Positions 1 through 5,808 of a DNA stretch of 7,226 nucleotides are shown one piece after another. The stretch is from the NCBI GenBank assembly GCA_937930605.1, contig CALHBZ010000109.1, positions 1 through 7,226 of the forward strand. The letters run 5' to 3'. The stretch's first letter is position 1, and every line of letters begins with the position of its first letter. Below the pieces are notes generated by a model that saw nothing but the letters and a program-made list of their open reading frames with translations, did no database searches and was not told the DNA's origin. The DNA comes from Streptococcus oralis. GTDB taxonomy: Bacteria; Bacillota; Bacilli; Lactobacillales; Streptococcaceae. The translations under genes and the position numbers were made by a program.

Positions 1-437
1 AAAATGTTATGGTCGCAATTGATGGTTCTAAAGAAGCGGACTTGGCTTTCGTCAAGGGTGTTTACACTGCTCTACGCAACGAATCCAAGCTCACCATTGC
101 TCATGTTATTGACACACGCGCTCTTCAAAGCGTGTCTACCTTTGATGCTGAAGTTTACGAAGAACTCCAAGTCGACGCTGAAAGTCTGATGAAGGAATAC
201 GAAAAGCGCGCAAGAGATGCTGGTGTGACTGATATTCACATCGTCATCGAAATGGGAAATCCAAAAACCCTCCTTGCCCGCACTATTCCCGACGCTGAAG
301 GGGTTGACCTGATTCTCGTTGGCGCAACAGGACTCAATGCCTTTGAACGCCTCTTGGTTGGCTCTTCATCTGAATACATTCTCCGCCATGCGAAAGTCGA
401 CTTGCTGGTCGTGAGAGAAAGAGAAAAAACGTTGTAA
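1..437 (+). CDS. Universal stress protein (UspA family), 5' end cut by window
   Basis: Small cytoplasmic universal stress protein of the UspA alpha/beta fold. The frame is open to the left edge (codons run from base 3, reading N-V before the M-V-A-I-D-G-S strand), so the ATG at base 9 is probably internal. Family members usually begin about 7-9 residues earlier, for a total near 150 aa; 142 residues are visible from base 9. Visible hallmarks are the N-terminal VAIDGS strand/loop and, near the C-terminus, the ATP-binding signature G-x2-G-x9-G-S, read as GATG, nine residues, then GSS (from base 321). It ends with the usual LLVVR strand. The signature places it in the nucleotide-binding subclass. 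It is followed 4 nt later by a strong terminator, so it is the last gene of its transcript. A role in stress survival is known for the family; the specific role here is unknown. Confidence 0.93.
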   Translation, partial: NVMVAIDGSKEADLAFVKGVYTALRNESKLTIAHVIDTRALQSVSTFDAEVYEELQVDAESLMKEYEKRARDAGVTDIHIVIEMGNPKTLLARTIPDAEGVDLILVGATGLNAFERLLVGSSSEYILRHAKVDLLVVREREKTL

Positions 438-441
438 TTAT

Positions 442-470
442 AAAAAAAGGAGCTCCGTGCTCCTTTTTTT
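442..470. terminator. Bidirectional intrinsic terminator between usp and the HAD-MazG gene
   Basis: A perfect inverted repeat with arms 442-453 and 459-470 (12 bp: seven A/T pairs then GGAGC/GCTCC) and a 5-nt loop TCCGT. Either strand ends in a run of seven T after a GC-rich stem, so it can terminate both the rightward usp transcript and the leftward HAD transcript. It lies in the 38-nt gap between two convergent stop codons. Confidence 0.93.
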
Positions 471-475
471 ATGAC

Positions 476-1861
476 TTATTTCTGTTTTTCTTTGTGGCGC
501 TCATAAGCCTTGACTTGTCGTTGAATTTCTTTTCTAATAGCAGCTTCTGGAGCATACTTCTCCTCCCAGTCATCTGGTTTTAAGATTTTATGCGTAACTG
601 GATCAAAATGTGCTTTTCCATCAGGGAAGATTTTCCCCATATTCGCTTCATGAACAATATCAAAAATACGTTCCGGATCCACTCCCATCAAGACAAAACT
701 ACCATAGGTAAAGTAAAGTATATCAATCAAGGCATCGACTTGCCCAATCAAATCTTTTTGGACCGGTGTCTTTTTCACCACTTTCTCTGCAGCCTTATCA
801 ATCGCCTCATGCATACTTGCAAGCGACTGCTGGAATTCTTCCTCTGAAGAACTTGCTGCGCGAACAAACTCCACTAATTCTTCAATTTTAAAGTCTGCAC
901 GGTGGGTTGCCCCTTCAACATCCCAGGCCTTAGGCTCTTCTTGGGTTCGTTCATCCATCGTGTGGTGGAAGGTTTTGACCTTATTGAAGTGGTAGTCCCG
1001 ACTGACAAATACCTTTTCTGCTGCCAAAACACCAAAATGTTCGAGCGCCTTGTGGATACCATCTTGTTGGTTACTTGCAGTAATGTGCTTGGCAACTTCT
1101 TTGACGCTGCTACTGCCATTTCCCATAGCCACAGACATGCCGACACCTGCCAACATTTCCAAGTCATTGTCCGAATCTCCGAAAGCCATGACTTGGTTGA
1201 GGTCAAAACCATACTCTTTCCCAACTAGACGAATACCTTCTAATTTCGAATTCCCTTGGTTGATGATATCTGCAGCGAAGGGATTGCTTCGAGTCAATTT
1301 CAAATCTTCAAAATCACTTGCAACTTTCTCAGATTCTTCAGGAGTCATCAGCATTAACACTTGATAGATTGGCTCATTAATCAAACGAAGCAGGTCATCT
1401 TCCTTTTGAGGGACTGCCTTGCTAACCATTCGATTAAAGGAACGGCTAACGGTTCTTGTTAAGACAGTCGGGATAAAACGGCTAACCAGCTGTGAAAAGG
1501 ATCCGAGACCAAAGGACATAATTTTGGAGCCAACAACTGCATGCTCGGTTCCAAGAGCAATTTCTTTACGCTCCTTTTTAGCATAGGCAATCAATTGACG
1601 CAAGCTTGACTTGGCAATCGGGCTAGCAAATAAGACTTTTTCTTTATTAAAGATGTATTGTCCATTATAAGTTATTGCAAAATCCAGGTCTAAATCATCC
1701 ATAAATTCCTTGACAAAGAAAGGCCCTCGTCCTGTCGCCACTCCAACAAGCACCCCTTGTTCTTTGACAATCTTAATCGCGTCCTTAGTGGATTTCAAAA
1801 CACTCTTACGATCGTTGACTAGCGTTCCATCGATATCAAAAAAAACAGCTTTGACTTCCAT
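476..1861 (-). CDS. Cof-type HAD phosphatase fused to a MazG/PRA-PH-like pyrophosphohydrolase domain
   Basis: A 461-aa two-domain cytoplasmic protein. Residues 1 to about 278 are a Cof-type (HAD-IIB) phosphatase with all core motifs: DIDGT at 9-13 (nucleophile D9, acid/base D11), the motif II threonine in VATGR at 41-45, K206 in GNSKLEGI, and GDSDND at 228-233 for Mg2+. Residues about 290-440 look like the all-alpha NTP pyrophosphohydrolase superfamily: an N-terminal VKTFHHTM segment, EExxE at 327-331, then D376 and D380 in the VDALIDILYFTYG helix, and the VHEANMGK...PDGK segment typical of phage-type MazG/PRA-PH relatives. The family link for the second half is by motif resemblance. A plausible but inferred role is hydrolysis of unwanted NTPs to NMP plus PPi, with the HAD domain dephosphorylating the product. 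The ATG has GGGGAG 11 nt upstream and an extended -10 promoter beyond that. Confidence 0.93.
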   Translation of the reverse strand: MEVKAVFFDIDGTLVNDRKSVLKSTKDAIKIVKEQGVLVGVATGRGPFFVKEFMDDLDLDFAITYNGQYIFNKEKVLFASPIAKSSLRQLIAYAKKERKEIALGTEHAVVGSKIMSFGLGSFSQLVSRFIPTVLTRTVSRSFNRMVSKAVPQKEDDLLRLINEPIYQVLMLMTPEESEKVASDFEDLKLTRSNPFAADIINQGNSKLEGIRLVGKEYGFDLNQVMAFGDSDNDLEMLAGVGMSVAMGNGSSSVKEVAKHITASNQQDGIHKALEHFGVLAAEKVFVSRDYHFNKVKTFHHTMDERTQEEPKAWDVEGATHRADFKIEELVEFVRAASSSEEEFQQSLASMHEAIDKAAEKVVKKTPVQKDLIGQVDALIDILYFTYGSFVLMGVDPERIFDIVHEANMGKIFPDGKAHFDPVTHKILKPDDWEEKYAPEAAIRKEIQRQVKAYERHKEKQK

Positions 1862-1883
1862 CCTATCCCATTCTCCCCTTTTG

Positions 1884-1892
1884 TGTTACAAT
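1884..1892 (+). promoter_or_regulatory. Extended -10 promoter of the asparaginase gene
   Basis: The plus strand reads TGTTACAAT, a TACAAT -10 hexamer (1887-1892) with a TGn extension and no recognisable -35. Predicted start is near 1899, about 28 nt before the ATG. It lies one base away from the -10 region of the oppositely directed HAD promoter. Confidence 0.6.
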
Positions 1893-1893
1893 G

Positions 1894-1902
1894 ATTATAC
1901 CA
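1894..1902 (-). promoter_or_regulatory. Extended -10 promoter of the HAD-MazG gene
   Basis: On the minus strand the sequence reads TGGTATAAT: a consensus -10 hexamer (TATAAT, 1894-1899) preceded by the TGn extension. No good -35 hexamer is found 16-18 nt upstream, which is common for extended -10 promoters. Predicted transcription start is near 1887, giving a leader of about 25 nt before the ATG at 1861. Confidence 0.7.
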
Positions 1903-1926
1903 CATTTCAGAAAGAGTGAGTAAATC

Positions 1927-2889
1927 ATGACTAAGAAAATTCTTGTTTTACATACAGGTGGGACTATTTCTATGCAGGCAGACGCTTCAGGCGCTGTTGT
2001 GACCAGCCAGGACAATCCCATGAACCACGTCACCAATCCTCTGGAGGGAATTGAAGTCCATGCCCTAGATTTTTTTAACCTACCGAGCCCCCATATCAAA
2101 CCCAAACACATGCTAGCCCTCTACCATAAGATTAAAGAGGAAGCAGACAACTACGATGGGGTTGTCATCACACATGGGACAGATACGCTAGAGGAAACTG
2201 CCTACTTCCTTGATACTATGGAAATCCCGCACATGCCTATCGTTCTAACAGGAGCTATGCGTAGTTCTAACGAACTTGGTAGTGACGGTGTATATAACTA
2301 TCTGAGTGCTTTACGGGTTGCCAGCGATGATAAAGCAGCCGACAAGGGCGTTTTGGTCGTCATGAACGATGAGATCCATGCAGCCAAGTATGTTACCAAA
2401 ACTCATACAACCAACGTCAGCACCTTTCAAACCCCAACACACGGACCACTTGGTCTCATCATGAAGCAAGAAATCCTCTACTTCAAAACAGCCGAACCAC
2501 GAGTCCGCTTTGATCTTGATTGCATACAAGGTCTGGTTCCCATCATCTCAGCCTATGCAGGTATGACAGACGAGCTAATCGATATGTTAGACTTAGAACA
2601 ACTGGATGGCTTAGTCATTCAAGCTTTTGGAGCTGGAAATGTTCCCAAAGAAACAGCTCAAAAGTTGGAAAATCTCCTCCAAAAAGGGATCCCCGTCGCC
2701 CTGGTTTCACGATGCTTTAATGGTATTGCCGAGCCCGTCTACGCTTACCAAGGGGGAGGGGTTCAATTGCAAGAGTCTGGCGTTCTCTTTGTCAAAGAAC
2801 TCAATGCTCAAAAAGCTCGACTCAAATTATTAATCGCCCTTAATGCTGGACTAAAAGGACAGACCTTAAAAGACTATATGGAAGGCTAA
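1927..2889 (+). CDS. ansA: L-asparaginase, type I (cytoplasmic)
   Basis: A 320-aa enzyme hydrolysing L-asparagine to L-aspartate and ammonia. Both active-site signatures are present: TGGTIS at 10-15 (nucleophile T13, matching T12 of E. coli AnsB) and THGTDTLEET at 82-91 (T85 and D86, matching T89/D90). K158 in the VTKTHTT segment corresponds to the catalytic lysine. There is no signal peptide; the protein starts directly with the first Rossmann strand (KKILVLHTGGT), so it should be the intracellular type. Length is normal for the family. The Shine-Dalgarno sequence is weak (GAGTGAG, about 6 nt from the ATG). The gene is monocistronic, starting from its own promoter and ending in a strong hairpin. 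It lies tail-to-tail with ccpA, but I see no catabolite-responsive element at its own promoter. The symbol is by family; streptococcal annotations may simply say asparaginase. Confidence 0.95.
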   Translation: MTKKILVLHTGGTISMQADASGAVVTSQDNPMNHVTNPLEGIEVHALDFFNLPSPHIKPKHMLALYHKIKEEADNYDGVVITHGTDTLEETAYFLDTMEIPHMPIVLTGAMRSSNELGSDGVYNYLSALRVASDDKAADKGVLVVMNDEIHAAKYVTKTHTTNVSTFQTPTHGPLGLIMKQEILYFKTAEPRVRFDLDCIQGLVPIISAYAGMTDELIDMLDLEQLDGLVIQAFGAGNVPKETAQKLENLLQKGIPVALVSRCFNGIAEPVYAYQGGGVQLQESGVLFVKELNAQKARLKLLIALNAGLKGQTLKDYMEG

Positions 2890-2907
2890 TACTCTTCTCT
2901 AGAACAC

Positions 2908-2940
2908 AAAATCAGGAAATCGTGAAGATTTCCTGATTTT
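2908..2940. terminator. Terminator between asparaginase and ccpA
   Basis: A perfect inverted repeat with arms 2908-2921 and 2927-2940 (14 bp, AAAATCAGGAAATC and its complement) and loop GTGAA. On the plus strand it runs into TTTTTT (2937-2942). On the minus strand the T-run is only four long before GTGTT, so it should be stronger for asparaginase than for ccpA, although it can serve both. Confidence 0.92.
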
Positions 2941-2942
2941 TT

Positions 2943-3953
2943 CTATTTACGTTTTCGTGTAGAGCGACGTTCTGTCAAACCATGAGGCAAGAGAACTTCA
3001 CGTTCTTCCAACTCTTCCTTATGCATAATCTTAGTCAACATACGCATGCTGATAGCGCCTAGGTCATAAAGAGGTTGGGCAATAGTTGTCAAGTTTGGAC
3101 GAGTGTACCGTGCAATTTGAGAGTCATCCGTCGTAATGATTTCAAACTCTTCTGGCACAGATACACCATGGTCAGCCAAACCATTCAACACACCTGCTGC
3201 CAATTCATCACCAGTCACAACTGCAGCTGTGGCTTGTGATGAAATCAAGCGTTCTGCCAAGGTGTAACCATCATTATAGCTGTATTTAGACTCAAATACC
3301 AAGCCCTCGCTATAAGAGATTCCTGCTTTCTTCAACGCTTCCTTATAACCAATCAAACGAACCTTGCCATTGATATCATCAACAAGTGGTCCACTCACAA
3401 AAGCAATTTTCTCATTTTCTTTGAGAAGGTAGCTCACTGCGTCAATCGTCGCTTGTTTGTAGTCAATATTAACACTTGGCAACTGATGTTCGATATCCAC
3501 TGTCCCTGCAAGGACAACTGGTGTCCGAGAACGGGAAAATTCTGAACGAATCTTTTCAGTCAAGTGATAGCCCATAAAAATAATTCCGTCAACCTGTTTT
3601 GAAAAGAGAGTATTAACTACTGAAACTTCTTTTTCATCGTCTTCATCACTGTTGGCAAGGACGATATTGTACTTATACATCTCTGCAATATCATCAATCC
3701 CCTTGGCTAGGGTTGAAAAATAGCCATTGGTGATATTTGGAATCACAACACCAACTGTAGTGGTTTTCTTGCTGGCCAATCCACGCGCTACCGCATTTGG
3801 ACGGTAGTCAAGACGATCAATCACCTCTAGAACTTTTTTACGAGTATTCTCTTTGACATTCTTATTTCCGTTCACTACACGGCTAACAGTTGCCATGGAA
3901 ACACCCGCTTCACGAGCAACGTCATAAATCGTTACTGTATCGTCTGTGTTCAT
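2943..3953 (-). CDS. ccpA: Catabolite control protein A (LacI/GalR family)
   Basis: A 336-aa LacI/GalR regulator, the master regulator of carbon catabolite repression in low-GC Gram-positives. It binds cre sites as a dimer with HPr-Ser46-P as co-repressor. Residues 7-27 form the helix-turn-helix (TIYDVAREAGVSMATVSRVVN), followed by the hinge helix NAVARGLASKK (53-63) and a periplasmic-binding-protein-like core starting TTTVGVVIPN. The C-terminus is strongly basic (ERRSTRKRK). I chose the ATG at 3953 because AAAGGA lies 6 nt upstream. The longer open frame (12 more residues from a GTG at 3989) has no ribosome binding site, starts only about 9 nt after the predicted transcription start, and is not part of the conserved protein. 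The promoter carries a cre-like site, so autoregulation is likely. It is monocistronic. Confidence 0.96.
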   Translation of the reverse strand: MNTDDTVTIYDVAREAGVSMATVSRVVNGNKNVKENTRKKVLEVIDRLDYRPNAVARGLASKKTTTVGVVIPNITNGYFSTLAKGIDDIAEMYKYNIVLANSDEDDEKEVSVVNTLFSKQVDGIIFMGYHLTEKIRSEFSRSRTPVVLAGTVDIEHQLPSVNIDYKQATIDAVSYLLKENEKIAFVSGPLVDDINGKVRLIGYKEALKKAGISYSEGLVFESKYSYNDGYTLAERLISSQATAAVVTGDELAAGVLNGLADHGVSVPEEFEIITTDDSQIARYTRPNLTTIAQPLYDLGAISMRMLTKIMHKEELEEREVLLPHGLTERRSTRKRK

Positions 3954-3959
3954 TCCGTT

Positions 3960-3965
3960 TCCTTT
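3960..3965 (-). promoter_or_regulatory. Ribosome binding site fixing the ccpA start
   Basis: The minus strand reads AAAGGA, six bases before the ATG at 3953. No comparable site precedes the in-frame GTG at 3989, so this site decides the shorter 336-aa start. Confidence 0.85.
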
Positions 3966-4004
3966 CTGTATTGAAAATTTCGCTTTCACGCACCTGTTTA
4001 CTCC

Positions 4005-4033
4005 ATTTTATCACTTATTGTAAACACTTTCAA
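4005..4033 (-). promoter_or_regulatory. ccpA promoter
   Basis: On the minus strand: -35 TTGAAA (4028-4033), a 17-nt spacer, then -10 TAAAAT (4005-4010) with the TGa extension immediately before it. Spacing is ideal and both hexamers are close to consensus. Predicted start is near 3998, giving a leader of about 45 nt. Confidence 0.82.
4019..4032. promoter_or_regulatory. Catabolite-responsive element (cre) over the ccpA -35 region
   Basis: The minus strand reads TGAAAGTGTTTACA, matching the cre consensus TGWAANCGNTNWCA at every defined position except the central C (here T). The plus strand, TGTAAACACTTTCA, likewise has one mismatch. It covers five of six bases of the -35 box and half the spacer, so CcpA binding should block RNA polymerase at the ccpA promoter. 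The regulatory effect is inferred from position. Confidence 0.75.
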
Positions 4034-4103
4034 GTATTTTTTAGAGAAACTTTGAAAAAATTTCATTTGATACTCACATTTTAAAAAAAGGAAGAAACTT
4101 TTC

Positions 4104-4132
4104 TTGATTTTTAAATCAGTTTGCTGTATGAT
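4104..4132 (+). promoter_or_regulatory. Promoter of the 105-aa DUF960-like gene
   Basis: -35 TTGATT (4104-4109), exactly 17 nt, then -10 TATGAT (4127-4132). Predicted start is near 4139, only about 18 nt before the ATG, so the leader is little more than the ribosome binding site. A 6-2-6 inverted repeat (4105-4118) overlaps the -35 box and spacer. Confidence 0.7.
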
Positions 4133-4140
4133 AAGAAAAA

Positions 4141-4148
4141 AAAGGAGG
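4141..4148 (+). promoter_or_regulatory. Perfect Shine-Dalgarno sequence fixing the DUF960-like start
   Basis: AAAGGAGG is fully complementary to the 16S anti-Shine-Dalgarno, 8 nt before the ATG at 4157. It excludes the TTG at 4121 as a start: that codon would place the Shine-Dalgarno and poly-A inside the protein and lies upstream of the predicted transcription start. Confidence 0.85.
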
Positions 4149-4156
4149 GAGAGGCT

Positions 4157-4474
4157 ATGGCTTTTACAAATACCCAGAGACGTTCGGCCAGTTTTGGCGT
4201 TGTGACCAGCTTGCCTGATGATGTCATTGACTCTTTATGGTTTATTATCGATCATTTTTTGAAAAACGTCTTTGAATTAGAAGAAGAACTCGAATTTCAA
4301 CTGCTCAATAATGAGGGAACCATCACCTTCCATTTCTCTAGTCGGCACCTGCCAACTAGTATCGACTTTGATTTTAATCATCCTTTTGACCCTCTTTACC
4401 CTCCTCGGGTTCTTATTTTAGACATGGACGGGAAAGAAACCATCCTCCTTCCTGAAGAAAATGACCTATTTTAA
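4157..4474 (+). CDS. Conserved small protein, probably DUF960 family
   Basis: A 105-aa acidic, soluble protein with no signal peptide or membrane segment. Its start is MAFTNTQRRSASFGVVTSLP, followed by an amphipathic helix with many Asp/Glu (about 20-45), an alternating strand region (FQLLNNEGTITFHFS, about 47-61) and a conserved-looking segment with SIDFDFNHPFDPLYPPRV. The opening GVVTSLPDDVIDSLWFIID and the later pattern resemble DUF960, a small Firmicute family without known function; the assignment is from memory of the family pattern. It has its own promoter and terminator and faces away from ccpA, so neighbours do not reveal its role. The near-ideal Shine-Dalgarno suggests it is translated well. 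The divergent promoter arrangement could allow shared regulation with ccpA, but its promoter lies over 70 nt from the cre. Confidence 0.85.
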   Translation: MAFTNTQRRSASFGVVTSLPDDVIDSLWFIIDHFLKNVFELEEELEFQLLNNEGTITFHFSSRHLPTSIDFDFNHPFDPLYPPRVLILDMDGKETILLPEENDLF

Positions 4475-4518
4475 AAACTCTAGCTTCTCGGCGCAAATAG
4501 CTGAGGAACTAGAGTTTT
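4474..4518. terminator. Long imperfect hairpin terminator between convergent genes
   Basis: The outer stem pairs 4474-4483 (AAAACTCTAG) with 4509-4518 (CTAGAGTTTT), 10 bp perfect. After one mismatch (C4484/A4508) pairing continues for about eight positions, including two G-T wobbles, to a 7-nt loop (4493-4499). T-rich sequence (TTTTCTTTTTC) follows on the plus strand and TTTTTAAAA on the minus strand. It starts at the last base of the DUF960-like stop codon and ends 6 nt before the end of the membrane-protein gene, so it serves both. Confidence 0.88.
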
Positions 4519-4524
4519 CTTTTT

Positions 4525-5808
4525 CTAATAAATGGAGCGACTAACAACCAGACCATTGGGTTTTGTATACTCTAAGTCAAGATAATCCTGGTAAGTCCCT
4601 GGTACGATGAAACCTTGGGGACTCAATATATCAGTCCCAGCTTTTCCCACGATTGAGTCTGCCAGCAAGACACAATTGGTACTGAGAACAAAGTAGGTCT
4701 TAAACTCAGATGAGCTAAATTTATAGAGGGTCGCATCTGCCTCCTGTTTCAGCTGGTAGGAGTAGGTATGCTTGACCTCGCCCTCTCTTCTTTTCATCAA
4801 CTGCGAGCTTGGCTCCCAAGGAATTAACAAATCTTCTATCTCTGCCAAACGAGCTTGGATAGCATCTTTCTGTTGTTCTGTCAAACTCAGACCATAAGCA
4901 AACAAGGTCTTCTGACTTTCCCTCTTACAAAGTTCAATGTATTTTTCCCGATCGGCTTTAAATAAAACACCGTCTCCAACCATGCCGAATAAACGCTCCG
5001 AGTGAGGATCATACGAGCCATAGGAAATAACCTTCCCTTGATAACAAATATCCACATGTCCCATAGCGAGGAAGAATGAGGTTTCTGAAGTATGGACAAA
5101 AATTTCCAAATCAACCACCTGATCATTTTTTCTTTCTGAACGAACTTCTCCTTCTTGGTTTTCATGATTTGACAACCACTCATTCAGTTTACGCAAGGTG
5201 CTGATAGGGATCAGAGCCGTCACAAAGATCGGTAAGGTCATTCGCATTCGCCGCTTCAGCTGGGGATTGCTTTCTATCTTCTCAAAAAAGAAACCATCCC
5301 GAAGACTACTGGCTCCTAGCATGAGCAAGTAAAATCCAAGCAAGAGCAATTCAAAATTCGCCGCATCGTGAAAAGGAGAGATGCTATAAAGACCAAATCC
5401 TATCATCCATACAGCATCAAAGAGATGGTGAAGCCGAGGATGAATGGCATTTTTTCGATAGAGGGACCAGGTCACAAGACTAATGGCGCCCGTAAACAGC
5501 TGGTAACTCGCAATGATAAAGACTAGGAGATAGAGGGCAAGCTCTTGCAAAATGATAGAGTCAAATACGAGAGCCGCAACCATCAGCTTAGCCAAGGTTA
5601 CAAGGATGTTTTCCCTACTTTTTTTATCCTGAAACCAGCGAGTCAACAAGTGCCAAACCGCTGACAAGGAAAAGTAGCCCATCAGCAACTGGTACCCCAT
5701 CCGTGGAACAACTTGTCCAAAACGAATCAAAAGAATCCCTAAAATAATAGCAAGCAGTCCCTCCCCGATGCTCTTCCACTTGCTATAGGTCTCAGAAAGT
5801 TTAGGCAT
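4525..5808 (-). CDS. Polytopic membrane protein with C-terminal permuted papain-like domain (unknown function)
   Basis: A 427-aa protein I cannot name. Hydrophobic segments lie near residues 13-31, 36-56, 68-85, 87-112, 129-145, 151-168 and 188-204. Basic loops follow segments 2 (DKKSRENI), 4 (LYRKN) and 6 (KRRMRM), which by the positive-inside rule puts the N-terminus inside and residues 205-427 outside the membrane. The membrane half loosely resembles DUF308/HdeD-type proteins. The C-terminal half has GHVDI (H251) followed by [11 protein letters not shown], a GDGVL segment, an [15 protein letters not shown] helix, and STNCVLLAD (N378-C379). This His-before-(Asn)Cys order resembles circularly permuted NlpC/P60 enzymes such as DUF4105/Lnb, so a thiol hydrolase or acyltransferase acting on wall or lipoprotein is possible but unproven. 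The ATG overlaps the folBK stop by 8 nt and has GGAG 7 nt upstream, indicating translational coupling. It is the last gene of the operon visible here. Confidence 0.9.
   Translation of the reverse strand: MPKLSETYSKWKSIGEGLLAIILGILLIRFGQVVPRMGYQLLMGYFSLSAVWHLLTRWFQDKKSRENILVTLAKLMVAALVFDSIILQELALYLLVFIIASYQLFTGAISLVTWSLYRKNAIHPRLHHLFDAVWMIGFGLYSISPFHDAANFELLLLGFYLLMLGASSLRDGFFFEKIESNPQLKRRMRMTLPIFVTALIPISTLRKLNEWLSNHENQEGEVRSERKNDQVVDLEIFVHTSETSFFLAMGHVDICYQGKVISYGSYDPHSERLFGMVGDGVLFKADREKYIELCKRESQKTLFAYGLSLTEQQKDAIQARLAEIEDLLIPWEPSSQLMKRREGEVKHTYSYQLKQEADATLYKFSSSEFKTYFVLSTNCVLLADSIVGKAGTDILSPQGFIVPGTYQDYLDLEYTKPNGLVVSRSIY

Noticed and set aside
874..1364. Overlapping open frames on both strands inside the HAD-MazG gene.
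   Set aside because: They are out-of-frame shadows of a gene with complete catalytic motifs, and none has a credible start or composition.
1863..2111. A minus-strand open frame of 82 codons running from within asparaginase into the intergenic gap.
   Set aside because: It is antisense to a well-supported enzyme gene, covers the promoters of both neighbours, and its translation shows no family resemblance.
3954..3989. A 12-residue N-terminal extension of CcpA from a GTG at 3989.
   Set aside because: It has no ribosome binding site, begins about 9 nt after the predicted transcription start, and the conserved protein starts at the ATG at 3953 with a good AAAGGA upstream.
4053..4065. TGAAAAAATTTCA, a 5-3-5 inverted repeat upstream of ccpA that looks cre-like at its ends.
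   Set aside because: It is 13 rather than 14 bases, lacks the central CG, and sits in A/T-rich sequence where such repeats arise easily. It is also about 20 bases upstream of the ccpA -35, a poor position for repression.
4081..4143. Repeated A-runs upstream of the DUF960-like gene as a curved-DNA or UP element.
   Set aside because: The runs are irregularly spaced, not in 10-11 bp phase, and one is simply part of the leader next to the ribosome binding site.
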